38,029 nt of DNA from Deltaproteobacteria bacterium. GTDB taxonomy: Bacteria > Desulfobacterota > Deferrisomatia > Deferrisomatales > BM512. How positions within the stretch are numbered: position 1 is the stretch's first letter; each line of letters opens with the position of its first letter. Positions 15,443 to 24,250 of the stretch are shown piece by piece. A program made the position numbers and the translations under genes. The stretch spans positions 1 to 38,029 of the forward strand of contig PKTU01000063.1 of the NCBI GenBank assembly GCA_002869005.1, written 5' to 3'. The notes beneath the pieces were generated by a model. That model was not told the origin of the DNA. It saw nothing but the letters and a program-made list of their open reading frames with translations, and made no database searches.

Positions 15443-15994
15443 ATGGCTAAAAAAACCAAGACGGTAAAGTCAATCAAGGTCAACGCAGACCTCTGTAACG
15501 GGTGCCGTGCGTGCGAGATGGCGTGCTCCGCCTTCCACTCCGAGCCCAAATACTCCTCCAACAACCCCGCGCGCTCACGCATAAGCGTAATCCGCCGTCC
15601 GCTTGAGGACATCTACGTGCCGGTATACGCGGGCGAGTACACCCCAGCAGAGTGCCTGGGGCGAAACTCCTACATCCTTGACGGCAAGGAGTACAAGGAG
15701 TGCGAATTCTGCCGCGCTTCATGCCCCTCTCGCGGTGATTTTAAGGAGCCCGACTCAGGGCTGCCGCTAAAGTGCGATATGTGCGAATCCATCCCCGCCC
15801 TAGACGAACCGCTCTGCGTCAAGTGGTGCATGGTGGACGCACTCACCTACGAGGAGCGCGAAGTCGAGGTGGACGAAGATGAGGAGCAGCCCAAGGTTAC
15901 CGAGATGGAGCTGGGCCTTGAGCATCTGGTAGACAAATTTGGCCTCCACAAGGTCGCGGAGTCTGTCGCGCGGCTAGCCAAGAAAGAGGAGTAG
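15443..15994 (+). CDS. bamC: Class II benzoyl-CoA reductase, electron-transfer subunit BamC
   Basis: This 183-residue polyferredoxin has the pattern of the BamC/HycB-like family. CNGCRACEMACSAFHSE comes first, then YKECEFCRASCP, then CDMCES and CVKWCMVDAL, enough for about three [4Fe-4S] clusters. BamC binds BamB in a BC unit and passes electrons to its active site from the BamDEFGHI part. The C-terminal 50 residues are acidic and helical without further Cys. It begins 29 bp after bamB with an AAGG ribosome-binding site. It is soluble, with no Tat signal, which fits a cytoplasmic complex. Confidence 0.93.
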   Translation: MAKKTKTVKSIKVNADLCNGCRACEMACSAFHSEPKYSSNNPARSRISVIRRPLEDIYVPVYAGEYTPAECLGRNSYILDGKEYKECEFCRASCPSRGDFKEPDSGLPLKCDMCESIPALDEPLCVKWCMVDALTYEEREVEVDEDEEQPKVTEMELGLEHLVDKFGLHKVAESVARLAKKEE

Positions 15995-16044
15995 CACCCC
16001 CGTTGGGGGAGGCCCAATTAAAACACGCTCCGTGAGGTCGAATC

Positions 16045-17196
16045 GTGGATAACGTAGCCGATTACAAAGAAATTGTAGAGATAATAAAGGACTCCGGCGG
16101 CGAGCGCTTCAAGCGCTGCTTCCAGTGCGGGCTCTGTGACACTGTATGCCCCTGGAACAACGTCCGCCAGTTCAGCATTCGAAAGATCGTCCGCCAGGCC
16201 TCCTTCGGAATGACGGAGATCGAAAACGAGGAGATCTGGCGCTGCTCCACCTGCGGCAGATGCCCGGAGCGCTGCCCACGCGATGTCAGCCAGATACAGT
16301 CCGGCATAGCGCTAAGGCGCATCGCAACCGAGTACGGCGTCTTCCCGGAGCATGTTAAGCCGGTGCGCGCGGTGGCGGGCAACCTCTCCGGCACCGGCAA
16401 CCCCCTCGGCGAGGACCGCGCAACGCGCGGCGATTGGGGCAAGGCCGCCGGGGTGGCGCAGTTCACCGAGGATATGGAGATACTCTACTTTTCCGGCTGC
16501 TACCTCAGCTTCGACAAGAGGCTCCAGAAGGTAGCGGCGGCCACCGCCAAGCTTCTCAAAGCCGCGGGGGTCAGCTTCGGCATCCTCGGCACAAAGGAAA
16601 ACTGCTGTGGAGAGTCGATAAGGAAAGCCGGCGACGAAGAGGTGTTCAAAAAGCTCGCCAAAGACAACATAAAGACCTTCATCGACAATGGCGTGAAGCG
16701 CGTCCTCGTCTCCTCGCCGCATTGCTACCACACCTTCAAGAACGAGTACCCGGAGTTCATGGTCCACTTCGAGGTAGTCCACATAAACCAGTATCTAAAG
16801 GAACTCGTTGACGCCGGGCGTTTGGTTTTGACGGGTGAGCTTGAAAAGCGGGTCACCTACCATGACCCCTGCTACCTCGGGCGGCACAACGGCATCTACG
16901 AGGAGCCCCGCGACCTTCTTAGAGCGGTGCCGGGCCTCGATTTCACAGAGCTGCCGGAGAACCGCGAAAACTCCCTTTGCTGCGGAGGCGGTGGCGGGCG
17001 CGTATGGATGGATACTCCCAAGGGTGAGCGCTTCTCCGACATAAGAGTCGAGCAGGCGGCGAAGGTCGGCGCGAGCATCCTCGCGACCTCCTGCCCCTAC
17101 TGCATAACGATGCTTGAGGACAGCCGCCTCGGCATGGCCGAAAGCGATAAGCTGGAGGTCAGGGACATAACCGAGATTCTGGCGGATCTAATCTAG
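16045..17196 (+). CDS. bamD: HdrC-HdrB-like subunit BamD
   Basis: This 383-residue fusion combines an HdrC-like ferredoxin domain with an HdrB-like domain. The first has CFQCGLCDTVCPW and CSTCGRCPERCP (residues about 30-85). The second has two CCG signature regions, NCCGESIRKAG and NSLCCGGGGGRVW, each accompanied by other Cys (SSPHCYHTF, YHDPCYLG, ATSCPYCITM). In HdrB, the CCG motifs hold noncubane [4Fe-4S] clusters that handle disulfide chemistry. In Bam complexes this subunit is thought to relay electrons between BamE and BamBC. The start is GTG. A 50-bp gap from bamC contains a CCCCC-GTT-GGGGG stem without a T-run (15997-16009). Confidence 0.93.
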   Translation: MDNVADYKEIVEIIKDSGGERFKRCFQCGLCDTVCPWNNVRQFSIRKIVRQASFGMTEIENEEIWRCSTCGRCPERCPRDVSQIQSGIALRRIATEYGVFPEHVKPVRAVAGNLSGTGNPLGEDRATRGDWGKAAGVAQFTEDMEILYFSGCYLSFDKRLQKVAAATAKLLKAAGVSFGILGTKENCCGESIRKAGDEEVFKKLAKDNIKTFIDNGVKRVLVSSPHCYHTFKNEYPEFMVHFEVVHINQYLKELVDAGRLVLTGELEKRVTYHDPCYLGRHNGIYEEPRDLLRAVPGLDFTELPENRENSLCCGGGGGRVWMDTPKGERFSDIRVEQAAKVGASILATSCPYCITMLEDSRLGMAESDKLEVRDITEILADLI

Positions 17197-17250
17197 TCAA
17201 TCAACGCGCCCGCGCGGCATTTAGGGCGCATAGTTAATGAGGCAAGTAAA

Positions 17251-20200
17251 ATGGGAAATGAGCTCATAACAAACGAGCAATTCGATGCGCTCAGGGCCTC
17301 CCTCTCCAAGGGTGAGTTCGGCGACGTCATGGTCGTCGGCGGCGGTATCAGCGGCATCCAGACCGCCCTCGACCTGAGCTCAGCGGGGTTCAAGGTCTAC
17401 CTGGTCGAAAAGTCTCCCTCCATCGGCGGCCACATGGCGCAGCTGGACAAGACTTTCCCGACCAATGACTGCTCGATGTGAATACTCTCACCCAAACTGG
17501 TCGAGGTCGGCCGGCAGCCAAACATAGAAGTTCTGACATACACAGAGGTTGAGAGCGTATCCGGCGAGGCGGGTGACTTCAACGTCACCCTGACCAAAAA
17601 GCCTAGATACATCAAAGAGGAGAAGTGCACCGGTTGTACCGTCTGCGTGGAGTACTGCCCCGTGCAGTACCCGGACGAGTTCAACCAGGATATCTCCAAC
17701 AACAAGGCGGTCCACGTCTACTTCGCGCAGGCGGTTCCGCTCGTCACCTACATCGACGACTCCTGCCTCTACTTGAAAGAGAAGAAGTGCGGGATATGCG
17801 AATCGGTTTGTAAGGCGGGCGCGATTGACTTCACCCAAGCCGCCGAAAAGGTTGAGGTCAACGTAGGCGCGGTGATCCTCGCCCCCGGCATTGAGCCCTT
17901 CGACCCAAAGGCGCTCTCCGAGTACCGTTACGGAGAGTACGCCAACGTCGTCACCTCGATGGACTACGAACGCCTACTATGCGCCACCGGCCCATACCAG
18001 GGAGAGGTGCTTAGGGCTTCGGACCTCAAACACCCCAAAAAGGTCGCGTGGATCCAGTGCGTAGGCTCACGCTCCGTAAGGGAGGGGGCCAACAGCTACT
18101 GCTCGGCGGTCTGCTGCACCTACACGCAAAAGCAGGTGATCCTCACCAAAGAGCATGACGCGGACGCAGCCTGCACCGTCTTTCATAACGATATCCGCTC
18201 CTACGGCAAGGACTTCGAGCGCTACTACTCGAAGACCGCTGACCTAGATGACGTGCGTTTCTTTAGAAGCTACGTCTCCATAGTTAGCGAGGACCCTGAG
18301 ACGGGCAACGTGACCATCCGCTATTCCACCCCCGACGAAGGGGTCAAGGAAGAGGAGTTCGATATGGTGGTCCTCTCGGTGGGCCTTGCGCCGCCGGAGG
18401 ATGTGAAGGGGCTAAGCGCCAAGTTCGACATCGAGCTCAACAAGCACGGTTTTAACAAGGCGACCCCCACCAACCCGATGGAGAGCTCACGAAAAGGGGT
18501 CTTCGTCAGCGGCGCGTTCCAGGGGCCGACGGATATCCCGGAGTCGGTCTTCACCGCCTCTGCGGCGGGTTCGCAGGTCGGCGAGCTTTTAAATTACCGG
18601 CGCGGCAAACTCTCCACCGAGCGGCGTTACCCCCTGGAAAAGGATGTCTCCGACGAGCTGCCGAAGATAGGCGTCTTCGTCTGCCATTGCGGCGCCAATA
18701 TCAGCCGAATCGTCGGCGTTGAGTCGGTGGCCGAGTACGCCATGACGCTCCCCGGAGTCGAGTACGCGCAGGAGCAGCTCTTTAGCTGCGCGACCAACTC
18801 CGCGCAGGAGATAACGGACATAACCAAGGAGAAGGGGCTGAACCGTGTAATTATAGCCGCCTGCTCCCCTAGAACACTTGAAAAGCTCTTTCGCGATACG
18901 CTGCGCGAGGCGGGCATCAACCAGTACTACCTTGAGATGGCGAACATCCGCGAGCACTGCTCCTGGGTCCATGCCAAGGAGAAGGAGAACGCCACGCAGA
19001 AAGCCAAGGACATAGTCCGCATGGCGGTGGCGCGCGCGCACCATTTGGAGCCGCTTCAGGAGTTCGATCTGCCCGTCAATAAGGCAGCGCTGGTTGTCGG
19101 CGGCGGGATCGCGGGGATGACATCCTCTTTGTCCATTGCGGATCAGGGCCACGAGGTTTACCTACTTGAGAAAGAAAACGACCTCGGCGGCATGGCTCGA
19201 AATATCCACTACACCATAGAGGGGCTGGACGTTCAGGAGTATCTTGCGGCGCTGGTTAAAAAGGTCTACCAGCACCCTCTCATTCACGTCACTACCGACG
19301 CGGAGATAGAGGGTGCTTACGGCTATGTTGGTAACTTCGAGACCAACGTTACGAACGGCAAATATAAGAAAAAAATAAAGCACGGCATTACAATCCTCGC
19401 CACCGGCGCGGTGGAGTACAAGCCCACCGAGTACATGTACGGCGAAGATGAGCGAGTAATGACCCAGCTTGAGCTTGAGGGCAGGATTGCCGCAGGCGAC
19501 GAGACCGTCACCTCCGCTGGTGCCACGGTCATGATCCAGTGCGTCGGCTGTAGGAACGAAGAGCGCGACTACTGCTCCCGTGTATGCTGCGGGCAGGCGG
19601 TAAAGAACGCGCTCAAGCTTAAAGAGAAGAACCCTGAGGGCGACGTATACGTGCTCTTCCGCGATATGCGCACCTACGGCTTCAAGGAGGACTATTACAG
19701 AACGGCCTCCGAAAACGAGGTCAAGTTCATCCGCTATACCCCGGAGAGCGCTCCCGAGGTCAAGGAGATGGGCGGCGCGCTTCAAGTGCAGGTGGATGAC
19801 CCGGTAATGGGCAACAAGCTCGCCATCGACGCGGACCAGGTTATCCTCTCCGCAGCGGTGCTCCCGCGCAGCGACAACAAGGCGCTGGCGCAGACCTTCC
19901 AGGTTTCGCTGAGTCCCGACAACTTCTACAAAGAGGCGCACGTAAAGCTCCGCCCGGTAGAGTTCGGCACCGACGGCGTCTTCCTCTGCGGCGCGGCGCA
20001 CTATCCGAAATACATCACCGAGACCATTAACCAGTCCTACGGCGCGGCGGGAAGGGCGGTGGCGCTGCTTGCCAACGACACCGTCATCGCCTCCGGCTCC
20101 GTCTGCACGGTTGATGAGGACAAGTGCATCGCCTGCGGCGAGTGCGTGCGCGCATGCACCTACGGCGCAGTGGAGCTAAAAGAGGCCGGTACATTGAAGA

Positions 20201-20334
20201 AGGCGGGCGTCAACCCCGTCATCTGTAAGGGCGACGGGCTCTGCAACTGCGTCTGCCCCACCGGCGCGATTTCCCTTAAACACTTCACGGATGAAGAGTT
20301 CATGGGCCAGATCGACGCGGCGATGGGCGACTGA
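17251..20334 (+). CDS. bamE: HdrA-like flavin subunit BamE, selenocysteine-containing
   Basis: The gene is one continuous frame of 1027 residues interrupted only by a TGA at 17479-17481 (residue 77). That TGA sits in [17 protein letters not shown], where canonical HdrA has Cys (NDCSMC), so it reads as selenocysteine. Frame and homology continue perfectly through it. The first FAD-binding motif is VVGGGISG (28-35). A ferredoxin site [12 protein letters not shown] (126-137) and Cys around 172-187 follow. A second FAD/HdrA module begins near residue 615 ([12 protein letters not shown]), making a tandem HdrA. C-terminal clusters are [11 protein letters not shown] and [12 protein letters not shown]. 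By analogy with HdrA, this subunit is the likely site of flavin-based electron bifurcation. Automatic annotation would split it and lose the first FAD motif. Confidence 0.93.
17479..17514 (+). promoter_or_regulatory. UGA-Sec codon and candidate bacterial SECIS in bamE
   Basis: UGA occupies 17479-17481. Downstream, CTGGTC (17497-17502) pairs with GGCCGG (17509-17514), with two G-U pairs, around the loop GAGGTC. The loop begins 22 bases after UGA and contains several G residues. This fits the usual bacterial SECIS geometry of a short stem with a G in the loop, about 16-37 bases from UGA. Confidence 0.65.
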
Positions 20335-20379
20335 TTAGATGAATCAAAACTATTACACTATAAACGGAGGACAGACCCG

Positions 20380-21141
20380 ATGAGCAAGAAGTTCAAAGCA
20401 AAGATACTGGGTTTCGTCTGTCACTGGTGAGGCTACGGGTCCGCGGACCTGGCTGGAGTTTCCAGACTACAATACAGTACGGATATAAGGCTCATGCGCG
20501 TAATGTGCACGGGCAGGGTCGACCTCTCCTTCGTCCTTCGCGCCTTTGAGCGTGGAGCAGACGGGGTATTCATAGGCGGCTGCCACCTTGGCGAGTGCAA
20601 CTACACGACGCACGGCAACTACTACGCCCTGAGGATGGCGTCCCTCGCCAAGCACATTCTGGCGCGTATCGGCATCGACCCCGACAGACTCTCCATAGAG
20701 TTTATCTCAGGCGGCGAGGGTAACCGCTTCGCGGAGCTTATGAACTCCTTTAGCGAGAGGGTGACGGAGCTCGGCCCCCTGGGCGAGAAGGAGGGGCTAA
20801 CGAAGGAGAAGCTTGCGGCGAATGTAGCCGCCGCCAACCGGATAGTACCCTATATGAAGCTCATCGAGCGAGAGCGCTTCAAGCTGGCCTATGAGACACG
20901 CGCAGAGTATGAAGCGTACTTCGGCAGCGAGGAGTTTAAAGCGCTCTTTGAAGAGGCCGTCGGAGAAAAGCTCTCCACGAGCAGGATCATTGGCCTCCTT
21001 GAGAGTGGTCCTCGTACAACCGCCGAGATGTCGGAGGAGCTTGGGATGAGCCCCTCGGAGGTTGCGAAGTACATAAGGGTTTCCTCAAGCCACGGCCTCG
21101 TCAGGTTCGACGAGGGGCTGAAGAGCTACGCACTCGCCTAG
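20380..21141 (+). CDS. bamF: MvhD-like subunit BamF, selenocysteine-containing, with C-terminal winged-helix-like domain
   Basis: The true start is the ATG at 20380, ten bases after GGAGG. A TGA at 20428-20430 is codon 17, in GFVCHWUGYGSADLAG. MvhD proteins have Cys there (CxWCxY..AD), so it reads as selenocysteine. The full protein has 253 residues. Other cluster ligands are Cys43, Cys68 and Cys73 (MCTGR, GGCHLGEC), giving a [2Fe-2S]-type MvhD domain in the first 130 residues. Residues about 199-253 (RTTAEMSEELGMSPSEVAKY, then GLVRFDEG) look like a winged helix-turn-helix, which plain MvhD of about 140 residues lacks. It would move electrons between the NADH-linked BamGHI and the flavin of BamE. 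Automatic annotation would begin at 20494 and lose the Sec. Confidence 0.92.
20428..20465 (+). promoter_or_regulatory. UGA-Sec codon and candidate bacterial SECIS in bamF
   Basis: UGA occupies 20428-20430. A perfect stem CTGGA (20453-20457) / TCCAG (20461-20465) closes the tri-loop GTT, which starts 27 bases after UGA and includes a G. A competing upstream stem GGTCC-GC-GGACC also exists, but its two-base loop is too tight. The GTT hairpin fits bacterial SECIS geometry. Confidence 0.65.
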
Positions 21142-21174
21142 GGCGGGGCGCTTTATAAAGATTGTGAGATTCAG

Positions 21175-21627
21175 ATGACTAACGAACGGATCGATGAAAT
21201 AGTTGACAAGTACGGCGGCGACCCAAGCACCCTAATTCAGGTGCTCATCGATATACAGGTTGAGAATCGGTGGCTCTCCAAAGAATCGCTTGAGCGCGTC
21301 TCCGAACGGCTCAAGGTGCCGATGACGCGCATCCAGCACATCGCCACGTTCTACAAAGCGTTCAGCCTGGTTCCCAAGGGTCGCCACGAGGTAAACGTCT
21401 GCATGGGCACCGCCTGCCACGTGCGCGGCGCGACTAGGGTGCTAGATACCCTGGAAGGGCTTACAGGCATCAAACCAGGCGAAACCGACGCCGACCTTCG
21501 CTACAGCCTTGAGACGGTCAACTGCCTCGGCTGTTGCGCCCTTGGCCCCGTCGTAGAGATCGACGGAAAGATGCACGGCAAACTAACCCCGGCGCAGACC
21601 GCGGAAGTTCTTAAAACCTACGAGTAG
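21175..21627 (+). CDS. bamG: NuoE-like [2Fe-2S] subunit BamG
   Basis: This 150-residue thioredoxin-fold ferredoxin resembles the 24-kDa subunit of NADH dehydrogenases and of electron-bifurcating hydrogenases. The N-terminal helical domain (STLIQVLIDIQVENRWLS, RIQHIATFYKAF) is followed by Cys ligands CMGTAC and CLGCCALGPVVEIDG for one [2Fe-2S] cluster. It pairs with BamH to connect NAD(H) with the rest of the complex. It begins 33 bp after bamF. Length and motifs are normal for the family. Confidence 0.94.
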   Translation: MTNERIDEIVDKYGGDPSTLIQVLIDIQVENRWLSKESLERVSERLKVPMTRIQHIATFYKAFSLVPKGRHEVNVCMGTACHVRGATRVLDTLEGLTGIKPGETDADLRYSLETVNCLGCCALGPVVEIDGKMHGKLTPAQTAEVLKTYE

Positions 21628-21636
21628 GGAAGTAAA

Positions 21637-23565
21637 ATGGCTCTCATAAATTCACCGGCCCAGCTCGATGAGCTGCGTAAAGAGATACTCTCCAAGAGAG
21701 ACCCTCAAAAGCCCTGCATAACACTATGCACAGGCTCCGCCTGCATGGCTTCCGGCAGCGGAGAAGTCGCGGACGCCCTAACCGCGGAGCTTGAAAAAGA
21801 GGGGCTTACCGACAAGGTTGAGGTGCGCACGACGGGTTGTCACGGCTACTGCGAGCGCGGCCCCATCATCGTAACCGAGCCTGAGCAGGTGGGCTATTTC
21901 CAGATAAAACCCGCCGACGTCTCCGAGCTGATCTCCAAGGCAATTAAGGAGAGGACAATCGTTGACAGGCTGCTCTTCGAAGACCCCGTGTCGGGTGAGA
22001 AGATAGCCAAGGAAAACGAGATACCCTTTTACAAGCATCAGGAGCGCTTGGTTTTCGGCGCCAACATGAAGATCGACCCGCGTTCGATTGAGGATTACAT
22101 AGCGATCGACGGCTACTCAGCACTCGCCAAGGCGGTCTCCTCCATGACCCCCGATGAGGTGCTGAGCGAGGTAGACGCGGCGAACCTCCGAGGCAGGGGC
22201 GGCGGCGGCTTCCCCGCAGGCAGGAAGTGGCGGGGCACCCGCGACGCCGAAGACCCGGTGAAATATGTAATCGTCAACGCCGACGAAGGGGACCCAGGCG
22301 CCTACATGGACCGAAGCCTCCTCGAAGGCAACCCCCACTCAATCCTCGAAGGGCTTGCCCTCGGCGCCTACGCGGTGGGCGCGAAGGAGGGCTACATCTA
22401 CGTGAGGCAGGAGTACCCCCTCGCGGTCAAGAATGTCCTCCTCGCCATCGAAAAGGCCACCGAATACGGCCTGCTCGGCGACAATATCCTCGGGAGCGAT
22501 TTTAGCTTCAAGGTAATCGTCCACATGGGCGCGGGCGCCTTCGTATGCGGCGAATCCACGGCGCTGATGACCGCCCTTGAGGGGCGTGTCGGCGAGCCCA
22601 GGCCCAAGTACGTCAGGTCCAACATCAAGGGGCTTTGGGAAAAACCAAGCGTCCTAAACAACGTCGAGACCTGGGCGAACGTACCGCTGATAGTCAATAA
22701 GGGCGCTGACTGGTTCACCCAGTACGGCACCAAGACCTCCAAAGGCACAAAGATATTCTCCCTCGTCGGCAAGATCGTCAACACGGGCCTCGTCGAGGTG
22801 CCCATGGGCACCTCGCTGCGCGAGATCATCTACACAATCGGCGGCGGAATTCCCGGCGGCAAAGAGTTCAAGGCGGTACAGACTGGCGGCCCCTCCGGCG
22901 GCTGCATACCGGAGAACATGCTTGACCTGGAGGTGGGCTTTGACGAGCTCTCCGCGGTGGGGTCGATGATGGGCTCCGGCGGCATGATCGTCATGGACGA
23001 GGACACCTGCATGGTGGACGTCTCCCGCTACTTCATCGACTTTTTGTCCGACGAGTCCTGTGGCAAGTGCGTACCATGCCGCGAGGGGCTTCGACAGATG
23101 CTCACAATCCTCACCAACATCACCGAGGGCAAGGGCAAAGAGGGCGACATCGAGAAGCTGGAAGACCTCTCCGAGGTCGCGAAGGAGGCGGCGCTCTGCG
23201 CCCTCGGTAAGTCCGCGCCCAACCCCTTCCTCTCCACCCTCAAGTATTTCCGTGAGGAGTACGAGGCGCACATAAAAGAGAAGCGCTGCCCCGCCCGCTA
23301 CTGCAAAGAGCTCATCAACTACTACATCGACCCGGAAAAATGTCAGGCTTGCGGGGCGTGCGCGAGGCAGTGCCCCGTCGAGGCAATCGACGGCGGCAAG
23401 AAGCTCGTCCACATCATCGACCAGGACAAGTGTACAAGGTGCGGCAGCTGCATTGAGGCATGCCCCTCCCGCTTTTCCGCAGTCACCAGGCTCTCGGGCG
23501 TCGAAGTTCCCGCGCCCGTCGAGGGCGACGCACGCGCCGTAAAGAGAAAGAGCAAGGAAAAATGA
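21637..23565 (+). CDS. bamH: NuoF-like NADH/FMN subunit BamH
   Basis: This 642-residue protein has the layout seen in bifurcating hydrogenases. An N-terminal [2Fe-2S] thioredoxin-like domain (LCTGSACMASGSG, TGCHGYCERGP) comes first. The NuoF core has NADH-binding RGRGGGGFPAGRKW and FMN-binding NADEGDPGAYMDR and FVCGESTALMTALEG. The [4Fe-4S] site is SCGKCVPCREG plus CALGKSAPNP. A C-terminal 2[4Fe-4S] ferredoxin (CQACGACARQCP, CTRCGSCIEACP) ends the protein. It oxidises or reduces NAD(H), likely as one branch of a bifurcation or confurcation reaction. It starts 9 bp after bamG, and its stop overlaps the start of bamI. Confidence 0.95.
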   Translation: MALINSPAQLDELRKEILSKRDPQKPCITLCTGSACMASGSGEVADALTAELEKEGLTDKVEVRTTGCHGYCERGPIIVTEPEQVGYFQIKPADVSELISKAIKERTIVDRLLFEDPVSGEKIAKENEIPFYKHQERLVFGANMKIDPRSIEDYIAIDGYSALAKAVSSMTPDEVLSEVDAANLRGRGGGGFPAGRKWRGTRDAEDPVKYVIVNADEGDPGAYMDRSLLEGNPHSILEGLALGAYAVGAKEGYIYVRQEYPLAVKNVLLAIEKATEYGLLGDNILGSDFSFKVIVHMGAGAFVCGESTALMTALEGRVGEPRPKYVRSNIKGLWEKPSVLNNVETWANVPLIVNKGADWFTQYGTKTSKGTKIFSLVGKIVNTGLVEVPMGTSLREIIYTIGGGIPGGKEFKAVQTGGPSGGCIPENMLDLEVGFDELSAVGSMMGSGGMIVMDEDTCMVDVSRYFIDFLSDESCGKCVPCREGLRQMLTILTNITEGKGKEGDIEKLEDLSEVAKEAALCALGKSAPNPFLSTLKYFREEYEAHIKEKRCPARYCKELINYYIDPEKCQACGACARQCPVEAIDGGKKLVHIIDQDKCTRCGSCIEACPSRFSAVTRLSGVEVPAPVEGDARAVKRKSKEK

Positions 23566-24152
23566 GCGAAATTACCCTGACGATAGACGGTAAAAAAGTT
23601 ACCGCCACTGAGGATATGACCCTCCTCGATGCGGCAAAATCCGTCGGCATAGAGATTCCAACTCTCTGCCACCACAAGAAGCTGGAGCCATTCGGGAGCT
23701 GCCGTCTCTGCACGGTCGAGCTTGACAAGGGTAGCTGGAAGCAGCTCGTAGTCTCGTGCGTTTACACGGTTGAGGAGGGGCTCACGGTCAACACCCGCTC
23801 CGAGAAGCTCGACCGCATAAGGAAAACTATCCTGGAGCTATACCTCGCGCATGCCCCGGATTCACAAGGGCTTTCCAAACTCGCCGAGGAGTACGGTGCC
23901 GACAAGGACCGCTTCGACAAGGCGGCCTCCTTCTGCATACATTGCGGTCTCTGCGTCAGGTACTGCGCAGAGGTCAAGCAGAAGAACGCAGTAGGTTTCA
24001 TCGATAGGGGCACCCGTAAGGAGATCTCCTTCATTCCGGAGATAGCCTCCAAGGAGTGCTGGAGCTGCAAGGAGTGCTTTCCCCTCTGCCCGACGGAGGC
24101 GCTACAAGCGGCCTACGTCCTCGTGGAGGCACTTAGGTTCCCCCGCTCATAG
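23562..24152 (+). CDS. bamI: NuoG N-terminal-like iron-sulfur subunit BamI
   Basis: This 196-residue protein corresponds to only the N-terminal part of NuoG. A [2Fe-2S] domain has Cys36, Cys47, Cys50 and Cys66. A two-cluster [4Fe-4S] domain follows with Cys125/128/131/135 and Cys166/169/172/176. The histidine-ligated cluster and the molybdopterin-like domain of NuoG are missing, as in other BamI proteins. A longer open frame begins inside bamH, but the ATGA overlap with the bamH stop fixes the start at 23562. It is the last gene of the bamB-I block. A CCCGCT-CAT-AGCGGG stem (24142-24156) spans its stop codon without a T-run. Confidence 0.93.
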   Translation: MSEITLTIDGKKVTATEDMTLLDAAKSVGIEIPTLCHHKKLEPFGSCRLCTVELDKGSWKQLVVSCVYTVEEGLTVNTRSEKLDRIRKTILELYLAHAPDSQGLSKLAEEYGADKDRFDKAASFCIHCGLCVRYCAEVKQKNAVGFIDRGTRKEISFIPEIASKECWSCKECFPLCPTEALQAAYVLVEALRFPRS

Positions 24153-24164
24153 CGGGCTGATGAT

Positions 24165-24192
24165 TTGATAATAGTCAATTCTTAAATATAAA
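24165..24192 (+). promoter_or_regulatory. Possible internal sigma-70 promoter before the lower-pathway genes
   Basis: TTGATA (24165-24170) and TATAAA (24187-24192) are separated by 16 bases, in the 98-bp gap between bamI and the thiolase gene. Spacing is one base short of ideal. The gap is the most AT-rich in the bam block, which supports a secondary promoter. Confidence 0.35.
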
Positions 24193-24250
24193 CGGGCTTT
24201 TTAAGCTCAAATGGTTTCGCCGGTTTTCGGTGAAGGATGGAGGATTAAAA

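Noticed and set aside
17251-17481. Short protein ending at the TGA in bamE, or a bamE pseudogene
   Set aside because: Homology to HdrA continues in the same frame directly after TGA, no other stop or shift is present, and the TGA replaces a conserved Cys with a SECIS-like hairpin downstream.
19162-20001. 279-codon open frame antisense to bamE
   Set aside because: No recognisable motifs; explained by codon bias of the sense gene.
20494-21141. bamF starting at the internal ATG 20494
   Set aside because: It would lack the conserved CxWUxY segment; the ATG at 20380 has a good ribosome-binding site and is in frame through the TGA.
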